From contig NZ_QEIG01000017.1 of the NCBI RefSeq assembly GCF_014324365.1, positions 1 to 64,000 on the forward strand: 64,000 nt of DNA, read 5' to 3'. This DNA is from Algoriphagus sp. AK58 (GTDB lineage Bacteria > Bacteroidota > Bacteroidia > Cytophagales > Cyclobacteriaceae). The notes beneath the pieces are model-generated. The model was not told where the DNA came from. It saw only the letters and a program-made list of their open reading frames with translations, and did not search any database. A program made the position numbers and the translations under genes. Within the stretch, counting starts at the first letter, position 1, and each line of letters begins with the position of its first letter. This document shows, piece after piece, positions 45,863 to 55,126 of this stretch.

Positions 45863-47269
45863 ATGATGAAGATTCTACTCCCTTTTAATAAAATTTTCAA
45901 ACACTTGGTCTTGGTTCTGGTGATAGCGCACCTTGGCTTATCCTGCAAATCACTTGACCCGAGTGCTCAACTTCCACTGGCTAAAATTACGTCGCCCCAG
46001 TCATCGGTCAATGTGCCGCTGGAAATTCCTGTGACTACACTGGCTAATTTGGTTAACCAAGCAGTGCCCCCAACGATTTTTTTTGAAAAAGGAATGGACT
46101 TGGGCAATGGAATAATCGGGGATTTGAATTTCAACAGAAATGGGCTGATCGAGATAAATCCCCTGGATAGTCAGCGAATGCAGGTCATTTTTCCGGTCAG
46201 AATTCAAGGGGAAGTAGGGCTCAAGCCTGGTGGGCTTCGCAATCTTTTTCAGTCAAAAATTCCGGTTGACAGAGCTCTTACGCCGGTGTTTGTAATCAAT
46301 CCCGAGATTAATCCCAATTGGTCTTTTGGGATACGGGATTTTGAGCTGATTGATTTGGGCGGAAAAATATCCCTTTCTGCTTTGGGAATGGAGATTGACC
46401 TCAGTCCGATAATTCAAAATGAAATACGATCCTTTGCGAGGGAAAAGCTGGTTTCAAAGAGAGACTTGATTAATTTAAAACCTTTGGTGGATGCGAGTTG
46501 GGAACAAGTTGGCAAGCCCATTTTTGTCGAATATGAAGGAAAACGAATGGCCTTTTCAATCCGCCCGGACTCTGTCAAAATCAAAGAATATCTGGTGTCC
46601 GGAAAAGGATACCATTTCGATCTGGGGTTAAATGGGCAAGTACAGATACATCCCGGAAATGCGGTCCCTTCTCGTCCATTTCCGCTTCCCAAAATTACCG
46701 GGAATGAGGATCCGTCCAATCATCTGAAAATCACCGTGCCTCTTCATTTGGCCTATTCGGAGTTGGACAACATGATTGGAGAGGCTTTCGAGGGTTTATC
46801 GGTCCGAGTGAATAGAAAGTATATTTTCCGTCCTTCCAATTTTAGAACAAAACCGTATGGAGAGCAATTGGGGATCATGATGGATTTTGTTGCCACCAGC
46901 CTGGATGGTAAGGAAATAAGCGGGGAGTTTTTTTTAGCAGGATTGCCGGTTTATGATAAAGAAGCAGGTGTTTTGGCTTTTGAAAAAGTAAACTTCAACC
47001 TCGAAAGCAATAGTTCTAAGGCAAAATTTGCGGCAAGTGCAAAAAGGAGAAAAATAATAAAGCAACTCAATCAGAGAATGAAATTTTCCTTGGAGGAGGC
47101 GCTGGATGGGAGTTTAGCAGGGATTAAGGAGCGGCTGGCTTTGCAAACCCCTATGGCCGATTTGAAAATAGCCGATCTGATTATTTTTCCGGCCGGATTT
47201 TACCCTACGGCAACTGGCTTGGATATTCAGTTGCAGGCTGAAGGGAAAGTGGAGGTAACCTGGAAATAA
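45863..47269 (+). CDS. DUF4403 family lipoprotein
   Basis: A 468-residue lipoprotein: signal VLVIAHLGLSC with lipobox Cys28. The body begins with VNVPLEIPVTTLANLVNQAVP and continues as two long beta-rich repeats (VIFPVRIQGEVGLKPGG, and later IMMDFVATSLDGKEISGEFFL), the DUF4403 pattern resembling a lipid-binding tubular fold. Function is unknown. It starts MMK (45863 or 45866). It converges with the exonuclease gene with no spacer (adjacent stop codons). Confidence 0.82.
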   Translation: MMKILLPFNKIFKHLVLVLVIAHLGLSCKSLDPSAQLPLAKITSPQSSVNVPLEIPVTTLANLVNQAVPPTIFFEKGMDLGNGIIGDLNFNRNGLIEINPLDSQRMQVIFPVRIQGEVGLKPGGLRNLFQSKIPVDRALTPVFVINPEINPNWSFGIRDFELIDLGGKISLSALGMEIDLSPIIQNEIRSFAREKLVSKRDLINLKPLVDASWEQVGKPIFVEYEGKRMAFSIRPDSVKIKEYLVSGKGYHFDLGLNGQVQIHPGNAVPSRPFPLPKITGNEDPSNHLKITVPLHLAYSELDNMIGEAFEGLSVRVNRKYIFRPSNFRTKPYGEQLGIMMDFVATSLDGKEISGEFFLAGLPVYDKEAGVLAFEKVNFNLESNSSKAKFAASAKRRKIIKQLNQRMKFSLEEALDGSLAGIKERLALQTPMADLKIADLIIFPAGFYPTATGLDIQLQAEGKVEVTWK

Positions 47270-47941
47270 TCAACGAAGGAGGGCTTCATAGGTAATGATG
47301 CCTTTCTGTCTTGCAATTTTCAACAGTTTAATGAATAGCAGCGCTGTCAGGAATGCATCCCCCGAAGCGGTATGCCGATCATCCGGCTCGATTTCATATT
47401 TTTTACAAAGTGCATCTAAACTGTAATTCTCTCTTTTTATTCTACTCAAATCAGCTTGAGGGCCATGTTCCAATCGAATGGCCAGATAAAACGTATCGAT
47501 GACTGGGTTTGGAAAATAGGATAGCCCAAATGGTTTTAGGCAGTTTTTTAGGATTTCGAGGTCGAAGCCGACGTGATGACCTACTAGAATGGAAGAACCT
47601 ATGTAGCCAAGAAATTTCCTGGCAAAATCATCTGTTGTAATCCTGTTTTGAATTTCTACCAACTCATGAATAGCCACCGTGTTTTTTCCGGATATTTCGG
47701 ATTCGGGGTACCACTCAACGGATTGGTTAATCAGGATTTTTCCATGTTGTATTCTCAATGCACCAAACGAAAGCACGCGGTCTTTGGCTGGATCCAATCC
47801 GGTGGTTTCTGTGTCTAAAATTGTAAAAATAAGCTGATCAATAGATCTGATGCCAGGAATGGGCTGCGCATTTACCTCGAGATAGGATTGTACAAAATCC
47901 GTTTTGGCCTTTCCTGATTTCCAAAATTCCCACCAATTCAT
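47270..47941 (-). CDS. 3'-5' exonuclease (DnaQ/PolC epsilon-like)
   Basis: A 223-residue DEDDh exonuclease. Seen: FTILDTETTGLDPAKDRV (exo I Asp-x-Glu), HHVGFDLEILK (exo II) and DDRHTASGDAFLTALLF (exo III, with His-x-x-x-x-Asp). It overlaps the DUF294 gene by 4 bases; the DUF294-exonuclease pair next to acetate-uptake genes is a conserved arrangement also seen in proteobacteria, suggesting a signalling function rather than replication proofreading. Confidence 0.9.
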   Translation of the reverse strand: MNWWEFWKSGKAKTDFVQSYLEVNAQPIPGIRSIDQLIFTILDTETTGLDPAKDRVLSFGALRIQHGKILINQSVEWYPESEISGKNTVAIHELVEIQNRITTDDFARKFLGYIGSSILVGHHVGFDLEILKNCLKPFGLSYFPNPVIDTFYLAIRLEHGPQADLSRIKRENYSLDALCKKYEIEPDDRHTASGDAFLTALLFIKLLKIARQKGIITYEALLR

Positions 47942-49881
47942 CTCCGGAAGTAATCAAGTTGAAATCTAATCTGGATGATCTCCTGGAGTTCAGAGATCGG
48001 GCTAAAGGTATTTTTTAGGAGTTGTCTTTGAATTTTGCCCAAAGATTTTGGGTTGAGATATCGTCCGCTATTTTGATGTTCGATTCCTTCCAGTGCCCGC
48101 ATTCGCATCAGGATTTCATAGGCTTTTCCGGCTTGTTGGAAAAGATCGGCATAGTTTGGTTCAATTTCCGCCAGCTTTTCAAAGCGTTTGAAGGTGTTGT
48201 TGATACCGACCATTTCATGGCTTAGGGTAAGCAGTCTTGCCAGGTCTGTCAGTGGCATCATAGCTCTGGCTTTGATGTCAAAATGATCTTTGTGCTCGCC
48301 TGTTTTTTCTACCATAAAATCCTTGAAAAAACCCAATGGAGGAGGATTTTGAAGTGCATTTTGGCCCATAAAACTCAAAAAAGCCTTCTTTTTTCGGATT
48401 TCCTCATAGATGTGCCTAGTCAACTCTTCGGCGAGTGATGAGTTACCCTTTACCGGTCTGAAATCAAAAAAGATGGAAGACTTTAACAGAGCTTCTGGAG
48501 TTGGTCTCATGATCCATTCGGAAAAATATTCTTTCCAAATGGAAAGGGGTTGAACCCACTCGGGATTGTTCGCCATCATCTTGGCCGGGCAGGGATCAAA
48601 TCCACATGCCAATAGCACCTCTATGACCTGCTCCCCAAGCTTGAGAAAATACTCTTTTGCCCGTTCAGATTGGCTTTCGGAAGTATCGGCGTACAGGATC
48701 GCATTGTCCAAGTCAGTACGGAGAAGTTGCTCCTCTCTTCCTTCGCTGCCAAGTGAGAGGAAGCAAAAAGGTACCTGATTCATTCCCGGAAAATCGGAGG
48801 CGAGATTATTCTTGCCTATTTCCAAGGCTTGGGTGATAATCACGTCATTTATCTCTGTCATCACCGAAGCTACAAACTCCATGGATACCTCATTCTCCAG
48901 GTAATACCTCAGCATTTGTTCTGCCCTGTCTCGGATCTTTCGCATTTCTCCCACATCGAGGGTGTTCATCAGGGCATGAATCAACACTGCCGGACTATTT
49001 CCCATCGATAAGAAAATGTCATGGTCAGAGATCAATCCGCAAACAGGACTTCGGTCGGTACCGTCTTCCGTCAGCACCAGATGGTGGAGGCGATTTCGGA
49101 TCATGGTGAGATACAAGTTGCCGAATCCATCAGATTTTTTGCGTGTGATCACGGGTTGGGTCATGACCTGAGAAACCGGGAGATCAGGAGAGATTCCTAA
49201 AGCCAATACTCTGGTTCGCAAGTCCTTGTCTGTGAGGATTCCTAATGGAAAATTGGAATAGTCACAGATGATAATGCTGCTTACCTGAGCAGTGGACATC
49301 AGTTTTGCAGCGGTCTGGATGGAGTCGTTAGGGCCGCAGGTCAGGACTTTTTCGGATACTTTGACTTCGTATTGATCAGAAAAAATCATCAGGGAATGGT
49401 CACCTGTGGGCTTCTTGAATTCACCCCGTGCTTTTTGCCCCTGTGAAAGATCTTGCCTAACGACCACCTGACCGGCTGCAAATCCCGCAGCAAAGAACAG
49501 GGCAACCCGGCTGTTTTTTTCCAGTATTTTTTCAAAAACATCCACAGGAATAGCATAGACTAAGCTATTTTCTGTGACTTTAGAGGTCAATAGGTAAGGC
49601 CTTTTGCCCAATAATGCCAATACCCCGAAGACATCGCCTTCGTCACATATTTCCCGGATTTCGTCACCTTTCGCGGTACTTTCTACCAAATGAATAGTCC
49701 CTTCTTTGAGTACAAAAAAACTGGGTCTAGCAGGTTCTCCTTGTGTGAAAAGCGTTTCCCCCTTTTCCAAATACTGGATTTCTACCTGTTGAGCCACTGT
49801 CTGGAGGTCTTCTTTATCCAAAAAGGAAAATGGAGGGAATCTTTTCAGAAACTCAGCAACCCGATTGACAATGACGTTCAT
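47938..49881 (-). CDS. cNMP-binding/CBS/DUF294 nucleotidyltransferase-like protein
   Basis: A 647-residue four-part regulator. N-terminal cyclic-nucleotide-binding domain (about 10-125, GEPARPSFFVLKEGTIHLV, GDVFGVLALLG), a CBS pair (about 175-295, ILTDKDLRTRVLA, LISDHDIFLSMG), a nucleotidyltransferase-like DUF294 domain near 375 with SLGSEGREEQLLRTDLDN, and the DUF294 C-terminal helical domain. It probably couples nucleotide sensing to protein modification. The downstream exonuclease gene overlaps its stop. Confidence 0.88.
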   Translation of the reverse strand: MNVIVNRVAEFLKRFPPFSFLDKEDLQTVAQQVEIQYLEKGETLFTQGEPARPSFFVLKEGTIHLVESTAKGDEIREICDEGDVFGVLALLGKRPYLLTSKVTENSLVYAIPVDVFEKILEKNSRVALFFAAGFAAGQVVVRQDLSQGQKARGEFKKPTGDHSLMIFSDQYEVKVSEKVLTCGPNDSIQTAAKLMSTAQVSSIIICDYSNFPLGILTDKDLRTRVLALGISPDLPVSQVMTQPVITRKKSDGFGNLYLTMIRNRLHHLVLTEDGTDRSPVCGLISDHDIFLSMGNSPAVLIHALMNTLDVGEMRKIRDRAEQMLRYYLENEVSMEFVASVMTEINDVIITQALEIGKNNLASDFPGMNQVPFCFLSLGSEGREEQLLRTDLDNAILYADTSESQSERAKEYFLKLGEQVIEVLLACGFDPCPAKMMANNPEWVQPLSIWKEYFSEWIMRPTPEALLKSSIFFDFRPVKGNSSLAEELTRHIYEEIRKKKAFLSFMGQNALQNPPPLGFFKDFMVEKTGEHKDHFDIKARAMMPLTDLARLLTLSHEMVGINNTFKRFEKLAEIEPNYADLFQQAGKAYEILMRMRALEGIEHQNSGRYLNPKSLGKIQRQLLKNTFSPISELQEIIQIRFQLDYFRR

Positions 49882-50220
49882 TTTATACGCAAGAGGCTAG
49901 ATAAAAGAAGCAAGACTTAAGACACAAGAAGCTAGATACAAGGTACAAACTTCGAAATTCGACGTTCGGTGTTCGATTTCGAAATTTTATTCATTCAATA
50001 ATTCTGAGTTCGTTTGTTTTTGAGTCAATAGCTATCATCCAATGATGAATCCCAAATGACAACTTTTACGATGCTAGGGACAAGATTCTTGACATTCAGA
50101 TCAACAAGTAATTCACAAGAAATTACAATTACAGGATAGCCAAGATTGAATTGGCTTTCGGCAAGTCTAAAGCTTGAGTCTAATGTCTTGTATCTAATAT
50201 CTTGCTTCTAAAGTCTCTCT
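49882..50220. other. Gene-free stretch with inverted repeat arms
   Basis: No coding frame. The left (about 49897-49944, GAAGCAAGACTTAAGACACA) and right (about 50177-50217, reverse complement of GAAGCAAGATATTAGATACA) portions are imperfect inverted repeats; a second internal pair of the TTCGA type lies at 49950-49990. They look like decayed intergenic repeats. It separates the DUF294 pair from the acs operon. Confidence 0.55.
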
Positions 50221-52113
50221 TTACTTTCTCCCCTCAATGATCTTCTCCACTACTTCCGGATCGAGTAGGGTGGAGGTGTCACCCATGCTGTCAGTGCTGC
50301 CTTCGGCGACTTTTCGCAGAATACGTCGCATGATCTTACCTGATCGGGTTTTAGGTAAGCCGGGGACGATTTGAATTTTGTCGGGTTTGGCGATTGGACC
50401 TATGATCTTGGATACCATTTCTTTGATCTCGTTGATCAGATTTTCCTCTGTTCGGTTACTCATATCGCAGATCACATAGGCATAAATGCCCTGGCCTTTT
50501 ACTTCGTGAGGATAGCCAACCACTGCAGATTCGATCACTTTTGGGTGCTCATTGATCGCGTTTTCTACTTCAGCGGTGCCCATTCTATGACCGGAGACAT
50601 TGATGACATCGTCTACTCGTCCAAGGATTCTGTAATAGCCGTCATGATCCCGTTTCACTCCGTCACCCGTGAAGTACATGTTCTTATAGGTGGAGAAATA
50701 CGTCTGTTTGCATCTTTCGTGATCTCCGTAGGTGGTTCGGATCATGGAGGGCCAGGGGAATTTAATGCATAGGTTTCCTTCTACCGAATTGCCCGTAAGT
50801 TCGTTTCCTTCTGAATCCACGATGCAGAGTTGGATTCCAGGTAACGGCAAGGTGGCATAAGCAGGTTTCGTCGGTGTAATTCCGGCAAGTGGAGAAACCA
50901 AAATTCCTCCTGTTTCGGTTTGCCACCAGGTATCGACTATTGGACAATGTCCTTTACCGATGTGGGTATGATACCAGTGCCAAGCTTCTTCGTTGATCGG
51001 TTCTCCCACTGACCCGAGGACCTTCAATGAACTCAAATCATATCCTTCGATGGGTTCGGTGCCAAATGCCTGAAGTGCCCTGATGGCAGTAGGTGCGGTG
51101 TAAAACACATTGACTTTGTGTTTTTCGATTACCTGCCAGAAGCGACTTGGATTAGGATAAGTCGGCACACCTTCAAACATAAGTGTGGTAGCACCTGCCA
51201 ATAGTGGGCCATAGACAATGTAGGAGTGGCCTGTGATCCATCCGATGTCTGCTGTGCACCAATAAACGTCACCTGGAGAATATTGGAACACGTTCTCGAA
51301 AGAGTATTTGGTGTAGACCATGTATCCTCCTGTAGTATGTACGACTCCTTTGGGTTTTCCAGTCGATCCGGAGGTATAGAGGATAAACAGCATGTCCTCG
51401 CTGTCCATCTCTTCGGGGGTATTTTCATCGGATTGGCCTTCAAGAACTTCATCCCACCAAAAGTCTCTCCCGGAGACCATGTTGGTTTCCTGTCCCGTTC
51501 TTTTATAGACGATCACCGTTTCTACCGTAGATTTTTCCAACGCTTCATCGACGACACCTTTGACCGTGATTTTTTTGTTGCCTCGATAGTTTCCATCGGA
51601 AGTCAGAACAGCCTTGGCTTGGCAGTCATTGATCCGATCAGCCAGCGATGTGCTGGAGAATCCCGCAAAAACCACTGAATGGATAGCTCCTATCCGGGCA
51701 CAAGCTAACATGGCAATTGCCGCCTCAGGGACCATGGGCATGTAGATGATTACTCGATCACCTTTTCCGATTCCTTTAGCTTTCAAGGCATTGGCAAATC
51801 GACAAACTTCTCTGAAAAGCTGGCGATAAGTCAAGGTTCGGGTAGGTTCATCTGGCTCGTTGGGTTCCCAGATGATGGCGGGGCGTTCTCCGATCGTGTA
51901 CAGTTGTTTTTCAAAGATGTTTTCAGTGATATTCAGCTTGGCACCATCAAACCACCTTACTTCAGGTCCTTCAAAATTCCATTTTAGTACTTTGTTCCAT
52001 CGCTTTCTCCAATGAAAAGAATCGGCAATTCTAGCCCAGAATTCCTCGGGTTGGGCAATGCTTTTTTGGTATTCGTAAAGGTATCCGCTAAGGGTATGTA
52101 GTCTATCACTCAT
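50221..52113 (-). CDS. acs: Acetyl-CoA synthetase (AMP-forming)
   Basis: Acs activates acetate to acetyl-CoA via acetyl-AMP. The 630 residues are normal for the family. Seen: the AMP/ATP P-loop FILYTSGSTGKPKGVVHT, TADIGWITGHSYIVYGPL, the acetate/CoA region DTWWQTETGGI, the hinge GRVDDVINVSGHRMGTAEVE, and the C-terminal acetylation-site motif GLPKTRSGKIMRR, with the catalytic Lys. It is the last gene of the DUF4212-symporter-acs unit on the minus strand. Confidence 0.97.
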   Translation of the reverse strand: MSDRLHTLSGYLYEYQKSIAQPEEFWARIADSFHWRKRWNKVLKWNFEGPEVRWFDGAKLNITENIFEKQLYTIGERPAIIWEPNEPDEPTRTLTYRQLFREVCRFANALKAKGIGKGDRVIIYMPMVPEAAIAMLACARIGAIHSVVFAGFSSTSLADRINDCQAKAVLTSDGNYRGNKKITVKGVVDEALEKSTVETVIVYKRTGQETNMVSGRDFWWDEVLEGQSDENTPEEMDSEDMLFILYTSGSTGKPKGVVHTTGGYMVYTKYSFENVFQYSPGDVYWCTADIGWITGHSYIVYGPLLAGATTLMFEGVPTYPNPSRFWQVIEKHKVNVFYTAPTAIRALQAFGTEPIEGYDLSSLKVLGSVGEPINEEAWHWYHTHIGKGHCPIVDTWWQTETGGILVSPLAGITPTKPAYATLPLPGIQLCIVDSEGNELTGNSVEGNLCIKFPWPSMIRTTYGDHERCKQTYFSTYKNMYFTGDGVKRDHDGYYRILGRVDDVINVSGHRMGTAEVENAINEHPKVIESAVVGYPHEVKGQGIYAYVICDMSNRTEENLINEIKEMVSKIIGPIAKPDKIQIVPGLPKTRSGKIMRRILRKVAEGSTDSMGDTSTLLDPEVVEKIIEGRK

Positions 52114-52142
52114 GGTAGTGGGTTATTTGGAAATAAATAAAG

Positions 52143-53828
52143 TTAATGATCGTGTGCCTTTCCCGCTCCGCGTGGGATACGGATTTCCTGAATCAATTCC
52201 TGTACATGTGCAGGAGGTGCAGGTGTATATTTGGAGACGATATAGCAGCAGATGAAGTTGAAAATCATGCCGATAGAGCCAATGCCCTCAGGTGAAATGC
52301 CCCACCACCAATACTCGGCGGTGTTGAGTTCAGGCGAAATAAATTTGAAGTAGGAAATGTAGCCTATGGTAAATACCAATCCCACTAGCATTCCGGTGAT
52401 TGCTCCTTCTTTGTTAATTCGGGTAGAAAAGATTCCCAAGATGATTACCGGAAAAAAAGAGGCGGCTGCCAATCCAAAAGCGAAAGCCACTACCTCCGCC
52501 ACAAAACCAGGAGGATTCACTCCAAAATAGCCGGCCAAAATCACAGCTCCTGCAGCGGAAAGTCGGGCGATTTGGAGTTCTTTTTTCTCGGATATATCGG
52601 GTTTGAAGGTTTTGAATAGATCGCGTGAGACAGAAGTGGAAATGACCAATAATAAACCGGCAGCAGTAGAAAGTGCTGCAGCCATCGCGCCAGCCGCAAC
52701 CAAGCCTACTACCCAGTTGGGGAGCTCGGCGATCTCAGGGCTTGCCAGCACCATGATGTCTTTGTCGATCGTCAGCTCGTTGGCCTTGGGGTCGGCCAGA
52801 TATTGGACTTTTCCATCGGCATTTTTATCCTCGATCTGAATCAGATTGGTCTTTTCCCAGGTGGCTATCCAGTTGGGTAGTTCGTCAAGTTTCTTCTCTG
52901 CGGTGGAATTGATGGCATTGTAGATTCCAAAAGCAGCAACAGCCGGAGCTGTGGTATATAGGATTGCGATAAAAATCAAGGCATAACCAGCAGAAAGTCT
53001 AGCATCCTTCACCTTCGGTACAGTGAAAAACCGCACAATCACATGAGGTAGTCCTGCTGTGCCTACCATCAGTGCCAGGGTGATCATTAACATATCTCCC
53101 ATTCCTTTTCTACCGGAAGTATATTCTGCAAAACCCAGATCTGCCAAAACACCATCCAGTTTCTCCAAAAGTGGTACTCCATCTTCCAAACTTCCTCCCA
53201 AGCCAAGCTGTGGGATTGGGTTGCCCGTCAACTGCATAGAGATGAAGATCGCAGGTACCATATAAGCAAAGATCAACACACAGTATTGAGCCACTTGGGT
53301 GTAGGTAATTCCTTTCATTCCCCCCAAAACGGCATAAAAAAACACAATGCACATTCCAATTACCACGCCCCATTCAATCGGGACTTCGAGATAGCGGGAA
53401 AAGACGATGCCTACCCCTCTCATCTGACCAGCTACATAGATGAAGGAGATGAACAGAGCACAAATTACCGCGACGACTCTGGCTTTATTGGAATAGTATC
53501 GGTCACCTACAAAATCAGGAACTGTGAATTTGCCAAACTTCCGTAAATAAGGGGCAAGCAGTAAAGCCAAAAGCACATAGCCACCGGTCCATCCCATCAG
53601 ATATACCGAACCATCGTATCCCGCAAAAGATATCAAACCGGCCATAGAGATGAATGAAGCCGCTGACATCCAGTCTGCGGCAGTTGCCATGCCGTTTGCC
53701 AAGGGGGAAACGCCTCCTCCTGCCACATAAAATTCCTTGGTTGATCCTGCCCGTGCCCAAATCGCAATTCCGATGTAAAGTGCAAAACTCAACCCCACCA
53801 GGAGGTAAGTCCATGTCAAAATCTCCAT
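52143..53828 (-). CDS. Sodium:solute symporter, acetate-permease (ActP)-like
   Basis: A 561-residue SSS-family symporter with about 13 hydrophobic helices. Seen: GSTKEFYVAGGGVSPLANGM, FAYMVPAIFISMQLTGNP, LPHVIVRFFTVPKVKDAR, the LALMVGTAGLPH SSS motif, and FGLAAASFFPVIILGIF. A helix-interrupting soluble insert of about 50 residues lies near 305-360. Neighbours acs and the DUF4212 small subunit strongly suggest monocarboxylate (acetate) uptake. Confidence 0.9.
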   Translation of the reverse strand: MEILTWTYLLVGLSFALYIGIAIWARAGSTKEFYVAGGGVSPLANGMATAADWMSAASFISMAGLISFAGYDGSVYLMGWTGGYVLLALLLAPYLRKFGKFTVPDFVGDRYYSNKARVVAVICALFISFIYVAGQMRGVGIVFSRYLEVPIEWGVVIGMCIVFFYAVLGGMKGITYTQVAQYCVLIFAYMVPAIFISMQLTGNPIPQLGLGGSLEDGVPLLEKLDGVLADLGFAEYTSGRKGMGDMLMITLALMVGTAGLPHVIVRFFTVPKVKDARLSAGYALIFIAILYTTAPAVAAFGIYNAINSTAEKKLDELPNWIATWEKTNLIQIEDKNADGKVQYLADPKANELTIDKDIMVLASPEIAELPNWVVGLVAAGAMAAALSTAAGLLLVISTSVSRDLFKTFKPDISEKKELQIARLSAAGAVILAGYFGVNPPGFVAEVVAFAFGLAAASFFPVIILGIFSTRINKEGAITGMLVGLVFTIGYISYFKFISPELNTAEYWWWGISPEGIGSIGMIFNFICCYIVSKYTPAPPAHVQELIQEIRIPRGAGKAHDH

Positions 53829-53829
53829 C

Positions 53830-54093
53830 TCAGTCTTCGTTTACGTCAAATTCCCGATCCAACCTGTTCATCCGGACCACATAAATGAAAATCACCAAAA
53901 TAAAGGTGTAAATCGAACCTTGCTGTGCAAACCAAAATCCTAGCGGATAGCCTCCGATTTTGATGGCATTCAGTGGTTCTACGAGTAATATTCCAAACCC
54001 GAAGGATACCAAAAACCATATGGCTAAGAGAAAAAGGAGAGTTTGGAGATTTTTCTTCCAATAAGCAGAAGATTTGGATTGGCGATCGGTCAT
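53830..54093 (-). CDS. DUF4212 protein, sodium/substrate symporter small subunit
   Basis: An 87-residue two-helix membrane protein (LFLLAIWFLVSFGFGILLV and YTFILVIFIYVVRM) with the DUF4212 pattern LNAIKIGGYPLGFWFAQQGS. DUF4212 proteins accompany SSS symporters as small subunits. Its stop lies one base before the symporter start, so they are translated together. First gene of the acetate operon. Confidence 0.9.
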   Translation of the reverse strand: MTDRQSKSSAYWKKNLQTLLFLLAIWFLVSFGFGILLVEPLNAIKIGGYPLGFWFAQQGSIYTFILVIFIYVVRMNRLDREFDVNED

Positions 54094-54283
54094 AATTTTG
54101 GGTTTTTATTGAAAATCCAAATGAACTTCTTTCAGAAGATTAATTTTACAAAAAGAAATTCCGCTTTTGATTTCCAAAAATGAAATACCTGAATCTCCTT
54201 GGAGAATCCAAAGGCTTTTACATCAAAAAGCTAAATTTTTTATAAAAGTCCCCTATACTTTAAAATATTCCTGAGTGAAGTGA

Positions 54284-55051
54284 TTAGATCAGGTACTCGG
54301 AGATCATTGCCAACCCTGCTGCCAAAAAAGTCACCAACAGTTTATTGAGCTGAAACTTGTGATGTGGACTGCTTTCGAAGAAAATGGTAGTCGATATATG
54401 CAAAAAACCTCCTGTCACCAAGCCATACAAGATCCCGATCCCCTGCTTGGAAAGTAGGCCATTTTCAATAAAAACAGAGCTTGAAAACATTCCTAAAGGA
54501 GAAGCCAAAGCAAATATGGTGAGCAGTCCGATCGTCCATTTTTTACTCAATGAGGCGGAGAGAACAGCTGTCAACGCAAACGCAGCAGGTCCTTTGTGCA
54601 TGATTATTCCAAGAAGAACGGTGTTGTTGTTATGGACATGACCTGACGCTATAGTGTCTGCCACCACAGGTTCTCCATGTGAAAGTAGAGTACCCTCTAA
54701 AAAAGCATGAATGAACAAACCCGTCATCAGAGTGATGACCCCTTTGGTGCTCTCAGATTGGTGCTTGTGAATATGACCATGCTCGATGCCCGAGGACCAA
54801 AATTCAAGAAGTTGCTGTAAAAGAAATCCAAAAAGAATGTAAAGCCCCATTTCTCCTGTTCCATAATCCGAAGAGAATAATTCGGGAATGATGTGAAGAA
54901 TAGTGATCGAAAAAAGATAAGAACCTGCAAAAACCAGGACCAGCTTAAAGTATTTTTCCCGGAACACCGGGGCAAAAAATACCAGCAAGCCCGCAATCAT
55001 CGCGGTGAGAAAGAGCAATAGAAAGTTTAGTCCCATGATTTTTTTAGCCAT
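54284..55051 (-). CDS. ZIP-family divalent metal transporter
   Basis: A 255-residue protein from ATG 55051 (MAKKIMGLNFLLLF); the frame is open further but has no matching sequence. Eight hydrophobic helices, a His-rich loop GIEHGHIHKHQSE, and the metal-site helices FIHAFLEGTLLSHG and GIIMHKGPAAFALTAVLSAS, matching ZIP helices 4 and 5 (His-x-x-x-Glu type). Zinc uptake is the usual role. The operator described next supports zinc control. Confidence 0.88.
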   Translation of the reverse strand: MAKKIMGLNFLLLFLTAMIAGLLVFFAPVFREKYFKLVLVFAGSYLFSITILHIIPELFSSDYGTGEMGLYILFGFLLQQLLEFWSSGIEHGHIHKHQSESTKGVITLMTGLFIHAFLEGTLLSHGEPVVADTIASGHVHNNNTVLLGIIMHKGPAAFALTAVLSASLSKKWTIGLLTIFALASPLGMFSSSVFIENGLLSKQGIGILYGLVTGGFLHISTTIFFESSPHHKFQLNKLLVTFLAAGLAMISEYLI

Positions 55052-55074
55052 TATTCCCGGTTTCAAAGGAATAA

Positions 55075-55093
55075 TGCTGCAATAACTGCAACA
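55075..55093 (-). promoter_or_regulatory. Zur-like operator overlapping the ZIP promoter
   Basis: Dyad TGCTGCA-ATAAC-TGCAACA (19 bases, one mismatch), the shape of a Fur-family/Zur box. It touches the -7 box and a further half site TGTTGCA lies at 55114-55120. A metal-responsive repressor bound here would block the promoter; inferred. Confidence 0.6.
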
Positions 55094-55099
55094 AAGGTA
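55092..55099 (-). promoter_or_regulatory. -7 promoter box for the ZIP gene
   Basis: TACCTTTG on the minus strand (TAnnTTTG), 40 bases before ATG 55051, overlapping the Zur-like dyad. Confidence 0.55.
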
Positions 55100-55126
55100 C
55101 AAAAATTCAATAATGTTGCATTTATC

